Of a stretch of 24,215 nucleotides of DNA, positions 1 through 8,600 are shown piece by piece (the first letter of the stretch is position 1; each line of letters starts with the position of its first letter). The stretch comes from JAXDJJ01 sp034665745. GTDB taxonomy: Bacteria; Actinomycetota; CADDZG01; WHSQ01. The translations under genes and the position numbers were made by a program. Location: the NCBI GenBank assembly GCA_034665745.1, contig JAXDJJ010000044.1, positions 1 through 24,215 on the forward strand. The letters run 5' to 3'. A model generated the notes under the pieces. That model made no database searches. It was not told the origin of the DNA and worked only from the letters and a program-made list of their open reading frames with translations.

Positions 1-137
1 AGCCGGTACAGGACCGTTAGACACATCCCGAAGAGGCCGTACACCGCGCCGATCGAGATTCCGGTGATGATGACTTGTATGAGGATTCCGATAGGGCTAC
101 CTCGCCTTAGCCGGGGGCCGCGGTTCCGCCCTATCAT
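1..137 (-). CDS. Branched-chain amino acid ABC transporter permease (LivH-like), N-terminal fragment
   Basis: Reading the minus strand from ATG at 137, an open frame runs off the window start. Its first ~20 residues are basic, then comes a hydrophobic stretch containing IQVIITGISIGAVYG and LTVLYR. This is the pattern of the first membrane helix of LivH-type permeases, which usually read like NGLxLGxVYALxALGLTLIYR. LivH permeases form the inner-membrane channel of ABC importers for branched-chain amino acids or amides. Only about 45 residues are visible, so the assignment rests on this signature alone. The start is uncertain: no ATG, GTG or TTG lies close to the usual LivH start, and ATG 137 lies inside the oppositely oriented lipoprotein frame. 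It may start elsewhere or be a degraded copy. Confidence 0.55.
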   Translation of the reverse strand, partial: MIGRNRGPRLRRGSPIGILIQVIITGISIGAVYGLFGMCLTVLYR

Positions 138-606
138 CGCCCGACGCCCGACCGCCAACCTCGCGGTCATCCACCTGGTGGCGATCCTGCTTCTCGGCGG
201 GTGCAGCAAGACCACACCACCTGCCCGCGACCCGTCGGCGACACCCACTCCGAGCTCGAAAGCGATCCAAGCCGGACCGGGGTGCGAGCTCCCCACCGAG
301 CGGCCGGTCCCCAAGTGGATGCCGCCAGAGGTACCCCTCCCGGACGGCAGCTACTTCTACAAGCAGCTCCCGCCTAAGGGTGGTTTGAACCGAGGCCTGT
401 TCGTGATGCGCATCGACGTCGACGCATTCAAAGCGTTCATCGGCTCCGAGTGGCAGAAAGCCGGCATACAGCTCCTGAGACCCGATCAAGAGCCCGGGGA
501 GCTAGAAGATCTATTCAGGACAAGCCGCGGTACGGGCTTGTTCAAAGCCAACGACGTGATCTGCGCAACGCCTTACACCCGCCTACTACTGGTCTACGGC
601 AAGTAG
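64..606 (+). CDS. Putative lipoprotein, distant relative of the convergent lipoprotein
   Basis: The frame encodes a hydrophobic segment followed by a lipobox, LLGGC, with the lipidated cysteine at residue 47 of the longest frame (codon at 202). A Pro/Ser/Thr-rich linker and a small C-terminal domain of about 100 residues follow. It should be exported by Sec and anchored to the outer face of the membrane. The C-terminal domain has PPEVPLPDG, a DVDAFKAF helix, a late Cys and a hydrophobic last strand. The same order occurs in the lipoprotein encoded convergently 6 bp away, so I read the two as remote homologues. I recognise no function. The start is unsettled: ATGs at 64, 67, 70 and 79 all give an unusually long n-region and overlap the LivH-like frame, and GTG 178 would be too short for a signal peptide. 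Confidence 0.7.
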   Translation: MMMTCMRIPIGLPRLSRGPRFRPIIARRPTANLAVIHLVAILLLGGCSKTTPPARDPSATPTPSSKAIQAGPGCELPTERPVPKWMPPEVPLPDGSYFYKQLPPKGGLNRGLFVMRIDVDAFKAFIGSEWQKAGIQLLRPDQEPGELEDLFRTSRGTGLFKANDVICATPYTRLLLVYGK

Positions 607-612
607 CAGCTA

Positions 613-1041
613 TCAGTCGGGGCGGATCGTGATGCGCAGCTTCGTGCGGCCGTCACACTCGGCGAACATGTTGACCTGACCGGTCGTACCGTCACCAGCG
701 AAGAAGATCTCTGCGTCGTCTTCCTCTTGCTCGTCCTTCGTGATGTCGTATCCGGCGCTCTCGAACGCTTCCTTGTACTCGGGGAACGCGTTCTCTATAT
801 CGGCCTCGAAGTAGCCCTCGATTATCTGCGAGGGGCCGGCTTCACTCGAAGCATTCAGAACCGCCTCACCAGGGATGGGGAAATTCTCGGGAAGGCCGGG
901 GATGTCGGCAGCGCCAGGGACCTCTCCCGAACATTCGCCGCGCGCCGCGGTGCCTTCGCCTTCCGTCTCACCATCGTTAGCGCCGCACGCGGAGAACACC
1001 AGCATCCCCATAACCAGCAATGCAAAAAACCGCTTGGTCAC
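613..1041 (-). CDS. Small lipoprotein at the 3' end of the signalling operon
   Basis: A 142-residue protein starting with GTG at 1041, placed by a strong ribosome-binding site (AAGGAGGT) just upstream. A classic lipoprotein signal follows: MTKRFF, a hydrophobic core and the lipobox FSAC with Cys at residue 19. After an acidic, Gly-rich linker comes a domain of about 95 residues containing LPENFPIPGE, an ADIENAFPEYKEAFESAGYD helix, an acidic patch and a late Cys. The gene lies 30 bp downstream of the last receiver gene on the same strand and is probably cotranscribed with it. Unlike the genes above it, it is not translationally coupled. It converges on another lipoprotein with the same domain order. 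I know no function for this family. Confidence 0.85.
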   Translation of the reverse strand: MTKRFFALLVMGMLVFSACGANDGETEGEGTAARGECSGEVPGAADIPGLPENFPIPGEAVLNASSEAGPSQIIEGYFEADIENAFPEYKEAFESAGYDITKDEQEEDDAEIFFAGDGTTGQVNMFAECDGRTKLRITIRPD

Positions 1042-1071
1042 CCCTACCTCCTTCGATTCGGTCGACGGAGG

Positions 1072-1464
1072 TTACAGGATTGGCTTCGATCCGAGGGTTG
1101 CGAACCCGACGACAAGCAAGAGGCTCTCGATCAGGCCCCCAGACCCCTTGTTGAGGTAAGCATCTGCCCACTCCGGACACGATTGCAGATCCCCCGAGAA
1201 TGCAACTATCACTGCGGCCGGAGCCTGGTTCCGGATCAGTCCGGCAGACTCTTCACCACCCATCACCGGCATATTCGAATCCAGGATGACGACATCGGGT
1301 TGAAGCTCGCCGGCGAGCTGTGCCCCATCAACGCCGTTGCTGGCTTGTCCCACGACGTCAAACTTCGCCCGTTCGAGGGAACGCTGAAGCAGATTGCGAA
1401 CGCCTTCTTCGTCATCGACGACGAGAACCCTCGTCACAGGGGTGGTAGCGAGCTCTGGCGTCAT
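1072..1464 (-). CDS. Single-domain response regulator (receiver only)
   Basis: 130 residues forming one CheY-like receiver. The acidic pocket is D17/D18 with E19, the phosphoacceptor is D62 (VVILDSNMP), the switch Ser is S90 and the conserved Lys is K106. There is no output domain, so it acts through protein contacts or as a phosphate shuttle or sink. The region between strand 4 and strand 5 is a little atypical (SGDLQSCPEWADAYLNKG), and the C-terminal helix ends in a hydrophobic tail. The ATG at 1464 overlaps the stop of the ATPase gene as ATGA, so the two should be translated together. It is the last coupled gene of the operon. Confidence 0.92.
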   Translation of the reverse strand: MTPELATTPVTRVLVVDDEEGVRNLLQRSLERAKFDVVGQASNGVDGAQLAGELQPDVVILDSNMPVMGGEESAGLIRNQAPAAVIVAFSGDLQSCPEWADAYLNKGSGGLIESLLLVVGFATLGSKPIL

Positions 1465-3803
1465 CGAGAACCTCCAATCGTCAAGGGCTGCTTACGGCCA
1501 AGGAGGGCGTCAAAACGGAGTCTGAGATTCTCGTGATTAACCGGTTTGGTCACGAAGTCATCAACCCCGGCTCGCAGGTTCTCGGCTTCCACACTCTTGT
1601 CCACGGTTCCGGTAAGCATCATCACCGGGATCAGACTCGTGGCAACGCTAGATCTGAGCTGTCTGATCACGTCCGTGCCGCTTCCGTCCGGGAGGTTCAG
1701 GTCGAGAACGATCCCATCAGGTCGCTCCAAAGTGGCCTTCCTCAGGCCCTCCTCGGCGGTGGTCGCGGACGTGACGTCGAAGTCGGAGAAGACACGTCCC
1801 ATGGACGCGTTGCTATCTGGATCGTCATCGATCACCAAGATCCGGGGCCGACCGGGAGCTCGATCGGTCACGCGATCGCTCCCCTCGCGTTGCATCAGCG
1901 CGGTTCGGCAGAAAGGACATGAGCTCCAACTTGGTTCCACTCGCCTGGAACAGGATGGGCAGGAGAACTGAGCGAGGTCCATCTGGCAGAAAGGACAAGC
2001 CGAGAAAGTCGAACTGACCTCTGCACCACATCCGGGGCACAAGGCGCTGACCCCACCCTCGACCGCAGTGACCCTTAACACTTCCTCGAACGTCGTTACC
2101 CCTTGCTTAGCTCGGCTGAGAGCCGCTTCTCGGATCGTGATCACTCCGGCAGAGCGGGAGAGGTAGGAGATGTTGCCTTCCGAAACCTGGGCAGTGATCT
2201 GCTCCTTCATCGGGGCGGTAACCGGCATGACCTCAAAAACCCCCATGCGCCCGCGGTAGCCCGTGAACGCGCAAGCCATGCAGCCCTTCCCCATCTTTGG
2301 GGTTGAGTTTCCGAGCTCGGTCGGGCTGAGTTTCAAGAGAGTGCGAGTCTCCTCCGACACTTCGTATGGCTCGGCGCATTCAGAACAAACGCAACGCACC
2401 AAACGTTGGGCTATGACCATCGACAGCGAACCCGCGATGACGAAAGGCTCGACCCCCAGGTCGACCAAACGAGTGGCCGCCGATGGTGCGTCGTTCGTAT
2501 GGAGGCTCGTGAGCACGAGGTGGCCCGTGTTCGCTGCATGGAATGCGATCTCCGCGGTTTCCGCGTCGCGGATCTCCCCAACGAGCATGACGTCGGGGTC
2601 CTGCCTCAACAATGTGCGCAAACCCGAGGCGAAACTGATACCTGCCCGCTCATCGATCTGGGTCTGGTTCACCCCGTCCAGCTGGTACTCGATGGGGTCT
2701 TCAAGGGTGACGATGTTGCGCTGAGGTGCCTTTATCTGGGACAGCAGGGCATACATCGTTGATGTCTTTCCCGAGCCCGTCGGCCCGGTAAAGACGATCA
2801 AACCCTGTGGTTTGTTCATCTCGAGCGACACCAAACGGAGTTGCTCGTCATCTAGGCCGAGCTCGGACATCGAGGTCGGGTGCTGGCCGGTTCGTAGCAG
2901 CCGCAGGACGAACTTCTCTCCGTTGAACGTGGGTATCGACGACGCTCTCGAGTCCAACTCCTTTCCGTTGATGACTAGAGTGACGCGGCCTGCCTGCGGC
3001 TTGCGACGCTCCGAGATGTCCATCCCAGCAAGGATCTTGAGGCGCGAGATCACCATCGCCTGCACCTGTTTCGGCACCTTCATGACCTCTTGGAGGAGCC
3101 CGTCCACGCGGTAGCGCACGCTGACGGACGCGGCCTGGGGTTCGATATGGATGTCGGTGGCGCGGTTCCTGATGGCATCGGCCAGGATCCCGTTGATCAA
3201 GGCGATGATCGGAGCTGCGGCTGCATCGCTCTTGTCGAGGGGATCGACCGTTGTGGGCGAGTGGTCTGAATACACCTCAGCGTTGGCAGCGTCGCCCAGT
3301 CGGGCGAGGATCGCGCCGGTGCCGAGACCTTTTTCGTAAAGCCTTTCGATCGCCGCCTGAACCGCATCCGCCATGCCAACTGCAACCTTTAGATTGCGAA
3401 GACCGGTCAATGACCTCACATCGTCCAGTGCGAATACATCAGTCGGATCGGCCATAGCAACAAAGAGCTCCGACCCGACCACACGCAGTGGGACGATCTG
3501 ATACTTGATCGCCACATCGGCGGGGATCTCTGCCAATGCGATCGGATCAGCCACAACCACATCGAGTTCCACGAATGGCAGGTCTAGATGCCGAGCGAGT
3601 CCGCGCGCCAGATCCTCCTCACTCAGGATCCCCGAGGAGGTTAGGACCCGGCCGATACGCACTCGCGGTCCCTTCGATGATCCTTGTAGGGCGATCGCTC
3701 CGTCGAGCTCCTCCTGGGTGATGATCTGCGCCGCGACCAAAGTGTCACCGAGGCGGTTGCGCGTCTTCGGTGCCTCTGGGACTAATGCAAGTTGCGCGTT
3801 CAA
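1461..3803 (-). CDS. PilB/GspE/MshE-type ATPase fused to a double zinc ribbon and a receiver domain
   Basis: 780 residues. Residues ~15-155 form an MshEN-like N-terminal module with two RxG-type repeats (R17-Q40 and R49-H72). Residues ~195-580 are the secretion/pilus ATPase: Walker A GPTGSGKT 340-347, Asp box TLEDPIEY 366-373, Walker B region 402-410 with E410, His box around H428/H435, and zinc-site cysteines C473/C476 and C508/C511. Such hexameric motors sit at the cytoplasmic base of type IV pili or type II secretion systems and drive pilin polymerisation. The usual protein ends near residue 580. Here four CPxC pairs (589-592, 603-606, 615-618, 629-632) form a double zinc ribbon, followed by a complete receiver (654-768; D659-D661, D701, T731, K753). 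The TTG start overlaps the preceding stop as TTGA, with AAGGGTG upstream. No other pilus gene is in the window. Confidence 0.93.
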   Translation of the reverse strand: MNAQLALVPEAPKTRNRLGDTLVAAQIITQEELDGAIALQGSSKGPRVRIGRVLTSSGILSEEDLARGLARHLDLPFVELDVVVADPIALAEIPADVAIKYQIVPLRVVGSELFVAMADPTDVFALDDVRSLTGLRNLKVAVGMADAVQAAIERLYEKGLGTGAILARLGDAANAEVYSDHSPTTVDPLDKSDAAAAPIIALINGILADAIRNRATDIHIEPQAASVSVRYRVDGLLQEVMKVPKQVQAMVISRLKILAGMDISERRKPQAGRVTLVINGKELDSRASSIPTFNGEKFVLRLLRTGQHPTSMSELGLDDEQLRLVSLEMNKPQGLIVFTGPTGSGKTSTMYALLSQIKAPQRNIVTLEDPIEYQLDGVNQTQIDERAGISFASGLRTLLRQDPDVMLVGEIRDAETAEIAFHAANTGHLVLTSLHTNDAPSAATRLVDLGVEPFVIAGSLSMVIAQRLVRCVCSECAEPYEVSEETRTLLKLSPTELGNSTPKMGKGCMACAFTGYRGRMGVFEVMPVTAPMKEQITAQVSEGNISYLSRSAGVITIREAALSRAKQGVTTFEEVLRVTAVEGGVSALCPGCGAEVSSTFSACPFCQMDLAQFSCPSCSRRVEPSWSSCPFCRTALMQREGSDRVTDRAPGRPRILVIDDDPDSNASMGRVFSDFDVTSATTAEEGLRKATLERPDGIVLDLNLPDGSGTDVIRQLRSSVATSLIPVMMLTGTVDKSVEAENLRAGVDDFVTKPVNHENLRLRFDALLGRKQPLTIGGSR

Positions 3804-4213
3804 GTCATCACACCCTTGTGTTCTGGACGTCCACCATCTAGAAGAGATGCGATCGTCTTGAGTACGACGTGTGAAGGTGCCGTCTTGGGTAGGAATGCGT
3901 CGGCTCCCAAGCGAAGGACCTCGTCCCCCATCCCGTCGTGACCCGATAGCACCAGGATCTTCGTCGACGAGGACATCCGTCGCAATGCAGCGATCACGGT
4001 CAAGCCCGCCTGCCCAGGCATCGAGATATCGAGGATCATCGCGTCGGGGGCAGAGTGCCGAATGACGTCAACCGCCTGGCTCGCACTCTCGGCTTCGGCC
4101 ACCGCGTAAAGCCCGGTCTTCTCCAGGATGCGGCGGAGGACCGTCCTGATCATCGACTGATCGTCGACCACCAGAACGGTGGCGACGCGCGATCTGGCGA
4201 ACGACATCATCAC
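3800..4213 (-). CDS. Single-domain response regulator (receiver only)
   Basis: 137 residues, one CheY-like receiver with D17/D18, phosphoacceptor D62 (AMILDISMP), S90 in VLSG and K110 in LPK. A short charged tail follows and there is no output domain. The frame begins GTG-ATG-ATG. The GTG at 4213 overlaps the upstream stop as GTGA, which fits the 4-nt pattern of the whole operon, but either ATG could also be used. Its stop overlaps the TTG of the ATPase gene, so its production is probably tied to that protein. Proximity suggests, but does not prove, that it works on the ATPase or competes with the ATPase's own receiver for phosphate. Confidence 0.92.
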   Translation of the reverse strand: MMMSFARSRVATVLVVDDQSMIRTVLRRILEKTGLYAVAEAESASQAVDVIRHSAPDAMILDISMPGQAGLTVIAALRRMSSSTKILVLSGHDGMGDEVLRLGADAFLPKTAPSHVVLKTIASLLDGGRPEHKGVMT

Positions 4214-4629
4214 GAGTCCGTCGGAACAGCTTCGGGCGCCTGAAGCGACTTGAGCAGAACCTTTATGACGCGCCTGGGTGAGATCCGCTTATCGAATGCA
4301 CCCACCGCACCGAGAGTGACAGCCTTCGATCCCATCCCATTGAACGGGACCATGCTCGAGAGCACGGCTACGCGCGTGAGAGGTGCATCTTCCATTATCT
4401 GAGTTAGGGCCTGGATCCCATCCATTCCCGGCATGGCGAGATCCAACACCAACGCGTCAGGGCGTTCCGAGTTCACTACCGCGACCGCTTCATGGCCGTT
4501 CTCGACTTCCGCGATGATGTCGAAGCGGCCGTCCCGCTCGAGGAACCGTCGCATCACACGACGAACCTCTGGCTGATCATCGGCGAGAACTATGCGATAG
4601 CGCGGTTCCTTACTGTGACTGACTCTCAT
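4210..4629 (-). CDS. Single-domain response regulator (receiver only)
   Basis: 139 residues, one receiver domain. The acidic pair is D17/D18 (VLADDQ), the phosphoacceptor is D63 (ALVLDLAMPGMDG), the switch Ser is S91/S92 and the Lys is K114 in the unusual context AFDKRIS instead of the common KP. The opening resembles the NarL/CheB style (YRIVLADDQ), but no helix-turn-helix follows: the protein ends after about 15 residues of tail (APEAVPTDS). ATG 4629 overlaps the HD-GYP gene stop as ATGA. It is the first of two successive stand-alone receivers between the HD-GYP and ATPase genes. The two are paralogues but clearly diverged, so this is not a recent tandem duplication. Confidence 0.92.
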   Translation of the reverse strand: MRVSHSKEPRYRIVLADDQPEVRRVMRRFLERDGRFDIIAEVENGHEAVAVVNSERPDALVLDLAMPGMDGIQALTQIMEDAPLTRVAVLSSMVPFNGMGSKAVTLGAVGAFDKRISPRRVIKVLLKSLQAPEAVPTDS

Positions 4630-5693
4630 GATGCTCCCTCCAGTACTTTCGCTGTCCTTACGTCTCGGTCGAGTGCGACAACCATCCCGGCCGCCCTAAA
4701 GTCAGGTAGCACGTCGTTCCAGAAGCAATCGAGAAGATCCGGATCGAAGTGCTGGCCAGATTCGGCGGTCATCATCTCGACAGCGGTCGACAAGGGGAAC
4801 GCAGGGCGATAGGCACGGTCCGTCGTCAACGCATCGAAGACATCTGCCACAGCCGCGATCCGACCCGCGACAGGGATCTCGTCGCCCTTGAGATGGCGCG
4901 GGTACCCGGTTGCGTCCATACGCTCGTGATGTGTCGACGCGATGCTGGCCGAGAGGTTGAGCAAGGGCGAGGACGACCCTGACAAGATCTCGTAGCCGAT
5001 CTGCGCGTGACCGTGCATGATCTCGCGTTCTTCCACAGTTAGGGAGGACGGCTTCAGCAAGATGCTGTCGGGTATCCCGATCTTTCCTACGTCATGGAGC
5101 GCACTGGCCTCACGGATGTAGTGGATCAGGTTGTCGTCCTGGCCCGAGGCTTGAGCAAGCAACTCGCAGTAGCGACTCATGCGAAGGACGTGTCGACCGG
5201 TTTCCTCATCTCTGAACTCGGCTGCCTTCGCGAGGCGCGTGACCGTATCGGTACGCGACTCATCGATGTCAGATTCCGCCTGCTCGAGGTCGATCCGGCT
5301 ACGCGATTCGAGGGCCTTGTGACGCAGAGCGCTGTCAACATTGATGAGGACCTCGGTGGCCTTGAAAGGCTTGATGATGAAACCGTGAGCACCGAGGTCG
5401 AGTGCAGATTGGGCCAGGTGAGCATCGTCCAGACCCGTAACCATCATGGTCGCCATGAGGGGAAACTCCGCATGCACGAAGCCCAGTAGGTCGAGGCCCG
5501 ATCCTCCCGGCATCTGCATATCGGTCAGCAGTAGATCGAAGGAGTCTTCCGCCAACAATCCGCGCGCTTCGTGGACCGATGAAGCCGTTACAACCCGTGC
5601 GTACCCTGCACCCGTCAGAAGACGGGCCAATATCTGACGGATCGAGTCTTCATCATCGACGATCAAGATCGAGGCGTTCGACCGAGTCTTCAA
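4626..5693 (-). CDS. Receiver-HD-GYP protein, probable c-di-GMP phosphodiesterase (RpfG type)
   Basis: 355 residues. The N-terminal receiver spans 8-125 (D13/D14, D58, T86, K108), followed by a short helical linker and an HD-GYP domain at ~150-335. The family hydrolyses c-di-GMP, often to GMP, at a di- or tri-metal site in the cytoplasm. The metal and signature residues are present: H167 region (ETGRHVLR), H200-D201 with K204 (LHDVGKIGIP), H229, H255-H256-E257, D260, GYP 263-265 and DVFDALTTDRAYR. One small departure is that the usual HHExxDGxGYP reads HHERMDATGYP, with Ala for Gly. The start is TTG at 5693, giving a TTGA overlap with the hybrid kinase stop and a clear GGAGG about 7 nt upstream. 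Activity is presumably set by phosphorylation from one of the operon kinases. Confidence 0.94.
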   Translation of the reverse strand: MKTRSNASILIVDDEDSIRQILARLLTGAGYARVVTASSVHEARGLLAEDSFDLLLTDMQMPGGSGLDLLGFVHAEFPLMATMMVTGLDDAHLAQSALDLGAHGFIIKPFKATEVLINVDSALRHKALESRSRIDLEQAESDIDESRTDTVTRLAKAAEFRDEETGRHVLRMSRYCELLAQASGQDDNLIHYIREASALHDVGKIGIPDSILLKPSSLTVEEREIMHGHAQIGYEILSGSSSPLLNLSASIASTHHERMDATGYPRHLKGDEIPVAGRIAAVADVFDALTTDRAYRPAFPLSTAVEMMTAESGQHFDPDLLDCFWNDVLPDFRAAGMVVALDRDVRTAKVLEGAS

Positions 5694-8600
5694 ACGGTGG
5701 CCTCCGATCGCAAGGCCTCGCGCACGCCTGTCAGTAACTGCGTGGAGTTGAACGGTTTGCTAAGCAAAGTTTCACCCTCGGCAAGCACTCCTCGTTTGGC
5801 GATCAGCTCGTCTGTGTAGCCGGACATGAATAGAACTTTCATCTCGGGGCGCAGAGGGTGAACGAGGTCTCTTAGGGCGGGGCCGGACATCTGCGGCATC
5901 ACGACGTCGGTCAGGAGGAGATCGATGCCGAGATCGCGCACCGCGCAGATCTCAAGGGCTTCGGCTCCGGACGCTGCTGCTATCACGTCGAATCCTTCAC
6001 GCTTGAGGATCCTCCCGATGAGCTCGCGCACGGGGGCCTCGTCCTCGACCACGAGGATCGTGCCCACCTCGACCTCTTCGGTCGCGATCTGGTCGATAGA
6101 GATAGGGGCTGTTTCGTTGGTGACCGGCAGGTAGATGACGAAGGAGGTGCGCTTGCCGACCTCCGACTCTGCAAAGATGCCCCCTTGAGCGCGCTGGACG
6201 ATCCCGTAGACGGTGGCAAGCCCTAGGCCGGTCCCCTCGCCCCGTGCCTTCGTCGTGAAGAACGGCTCGAAGATGTGCTCGATGGTTGCAGCGTCGATCC
6301 CCAAGCCCGTGTCCGACACGGTTAGGCAGACATAAGGCCCTGCTGCTAGACCCGCGCGCTCGTCCGAACCGATCTCTTCGTCGGCCGTCGTGATCTTGAT
6401 GGCACCGCCATCGGGCATGGAGTCGCGTGCATTCACGACCAGGTTCAAGAGGATCTGCTCGAGCTGGCCGTGATCTGCCTTCGTCAAAGAGACCCCAGGC
6501 GGGGTATCGAACGTCAGCTCGATGTCTTCACCAACCGATCGGTCGAGCAGAACGGCCATCCCTGAAACCACCTCGTTCAGATCGATAACGGTGGGTTGGA
6601 TGACCTCTTGTCGTGAGAAGGCAAGGAGCTGATGCACCAGCTCCGCCCCGCGCTCCCCCGCCTTGATTATCTGTTCGAGATCGGCCTGACCCTCGTGATC
6701 CTCTCCGAGGGTGTCTGCAACGAACTCCGCATAGTTCAGAACGACCGCGAGGATGTTGTTGAAGTCGTGGGCCACGCCTCCGGCGAGCTGCCCGACGGCT
6801 TCCATCTTCTGCGCCTGTCGCAATTGCTCCTCGAGCTTCTCCTTCTCCTTACCAGCTTGCTCGCGCTCCGTGACATCGGCTACGTGGGTGACGAAGTACA
6901 TCGGCTTGTCATCCGGTCCGCGCACGAGTGAGTCGCTGATCTCTACCGAGATGACAGCTCCATCCTTCCGCACGTAACGCTTCTTTATGTAGCTAACTTC
7001 TTTCCGGCCCGCGAAGAATTCTGCGACCGCGGCGATGTTGATCGCGCGGTCGTCCGGGTGCGTGATCTCTACCCAATCAAGAGCCATCAGCTCTTCCTTC
7101 GTGTAACCGACCATGTCGCAGAGCGACTGGTTCACGTCCACATATGACCTGCCGTCGGCATCGATCAAGGCGATGCCGGTGCGAGCAACGTCGAACGCGC
7201 CGCGGAACAACTGCTCGCTCTGACGCAACTCCTGCTCCATCTGCCGGCGGTCCGTGATGTCCTTGAATGCAACAACGGCGCCCTGAGCCTCGCCACCACC
7301 GGTGATGGGGAATGAGGAGTACTCGACGGGGAAGCTCGAGCCATCTGAGCGCGTGAACGCTTCATCGGCCAACTTCGAGCTGGCTCCGGTTTGGAATGCC
7401 CCGTACGTCGCGTGATCCTCCATGACGACGCCCACCTCGTTCACCTGTCGGGGCCCGGTCAGTTGATACATGATCTTGCCGACGAAGCGGGCGGCCGTGC
7501 CACCGAGCAGCGTCGCTCCCGCACGGTTGATGAAGGTGCACACCCCGTCGCGATCGACACCGAAGATGCCCTCGCCGGTGGAGTCGAGCAACAGCCGGAA
7601 CTGATCGGTCAGTTTTTTCTGCTGCGCCAAGAGGGCTGCCCGCTCCTCCTCGGCCTCTTTCGCGGCCGTGACGTCCTGGTTGATCCCCGCGAAACGTACC
7701 GGCACACCATCCTCGAACGACACCTTGGCGCGGCCATGGATCCACCGGATCGCGCCTTTGGGCAGGACAACGCGGTAATCAGCCTGGAACGCCTTGCCCG
7801 ATTCGATCGTGGCCGCGCACATTCTCTCGATCCTTCCCCGGTCGTCCGGGTGGATACAGGCCAGAAATGTCTCGAAAGTTGGATGGATATCACCAGGGGC
7901 GAACCCCAACAAGCGGAACTGCTCGTCAGACCACGAGTGGGCATCCGTCCTTAGATCTCTTGAGAAGGAGCCGAAGTGTGAGATTGCTTGGGCCTCCGCC
8001 ATAGAACGCTGACTTGCAGCGATCTGATCCGCGGCCGTCCTGCGTTCGGTGATGTCCTGGCAATTGAGAACGAGTCCTCTGACCAAGGGATCCTGGAGGC
8101 GATTGACGGCCCGAACCTCCATCCACAGGTGCTCGCCCGCCTTCGTGAGCGCGCGTACCTCAACGGTTTGCGTGTCGTCGGGTGCCTTCAGGATCTCGGA
8201 TAGATGGGACTGAAAGGATGCTAGGTCGTCGGGATGCACCAATCGGTACGCAGAGGTGCCGATCAGATCTTCGGGCGTGTAGCCCCCAACGGAGAGGATG
8301 CTTGGACTCACGTACGAGCAGATACCGGCTTCGTCGACCACAACGATCACGTTGCGCGAGTTCTGTACGAGCGACCGGAATCGGGCCTCGCTGGCGCGCA
8401 GTTCGTTACGCAGGCCCCGGTGTTCGATCGAGGACCTGATCGCCTTGGGGAGCCGCGCAAGGCCGTCCTTTAGAACATAGTCCGACGCTCCGTGCTTGAT
8501 GCACGCCGCAGCCGCTTCATCGCCAACCGATCCGGTGACCACGATGATGGGCACCTCGGGCGCCAGCTCTTGCGCCATCCCGATCGCATCAAGGATCGTG

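Noticed and set aside
727..1536. A 269-codon open frame on the plus strand
   Set aside because: It lies opposite the lipoprotein and a receiver gene whose domains and starts are clear. GC-rich codon bias leaves long antisense frames; it shows no recognisable domain.
3800..4629. The two adjacent stand-alone receivers as a recent tandem duplication
   Set aside because: They share only the general receiver pattern and differ through most positions, including the Lys context (LPKT against DKRI).
7391..7954. A 187-codon plus-strand frame
   Set aside because: It is antisense to the PAS domains of the hybrid kinase; no domain or ribosome-binding site is visible.
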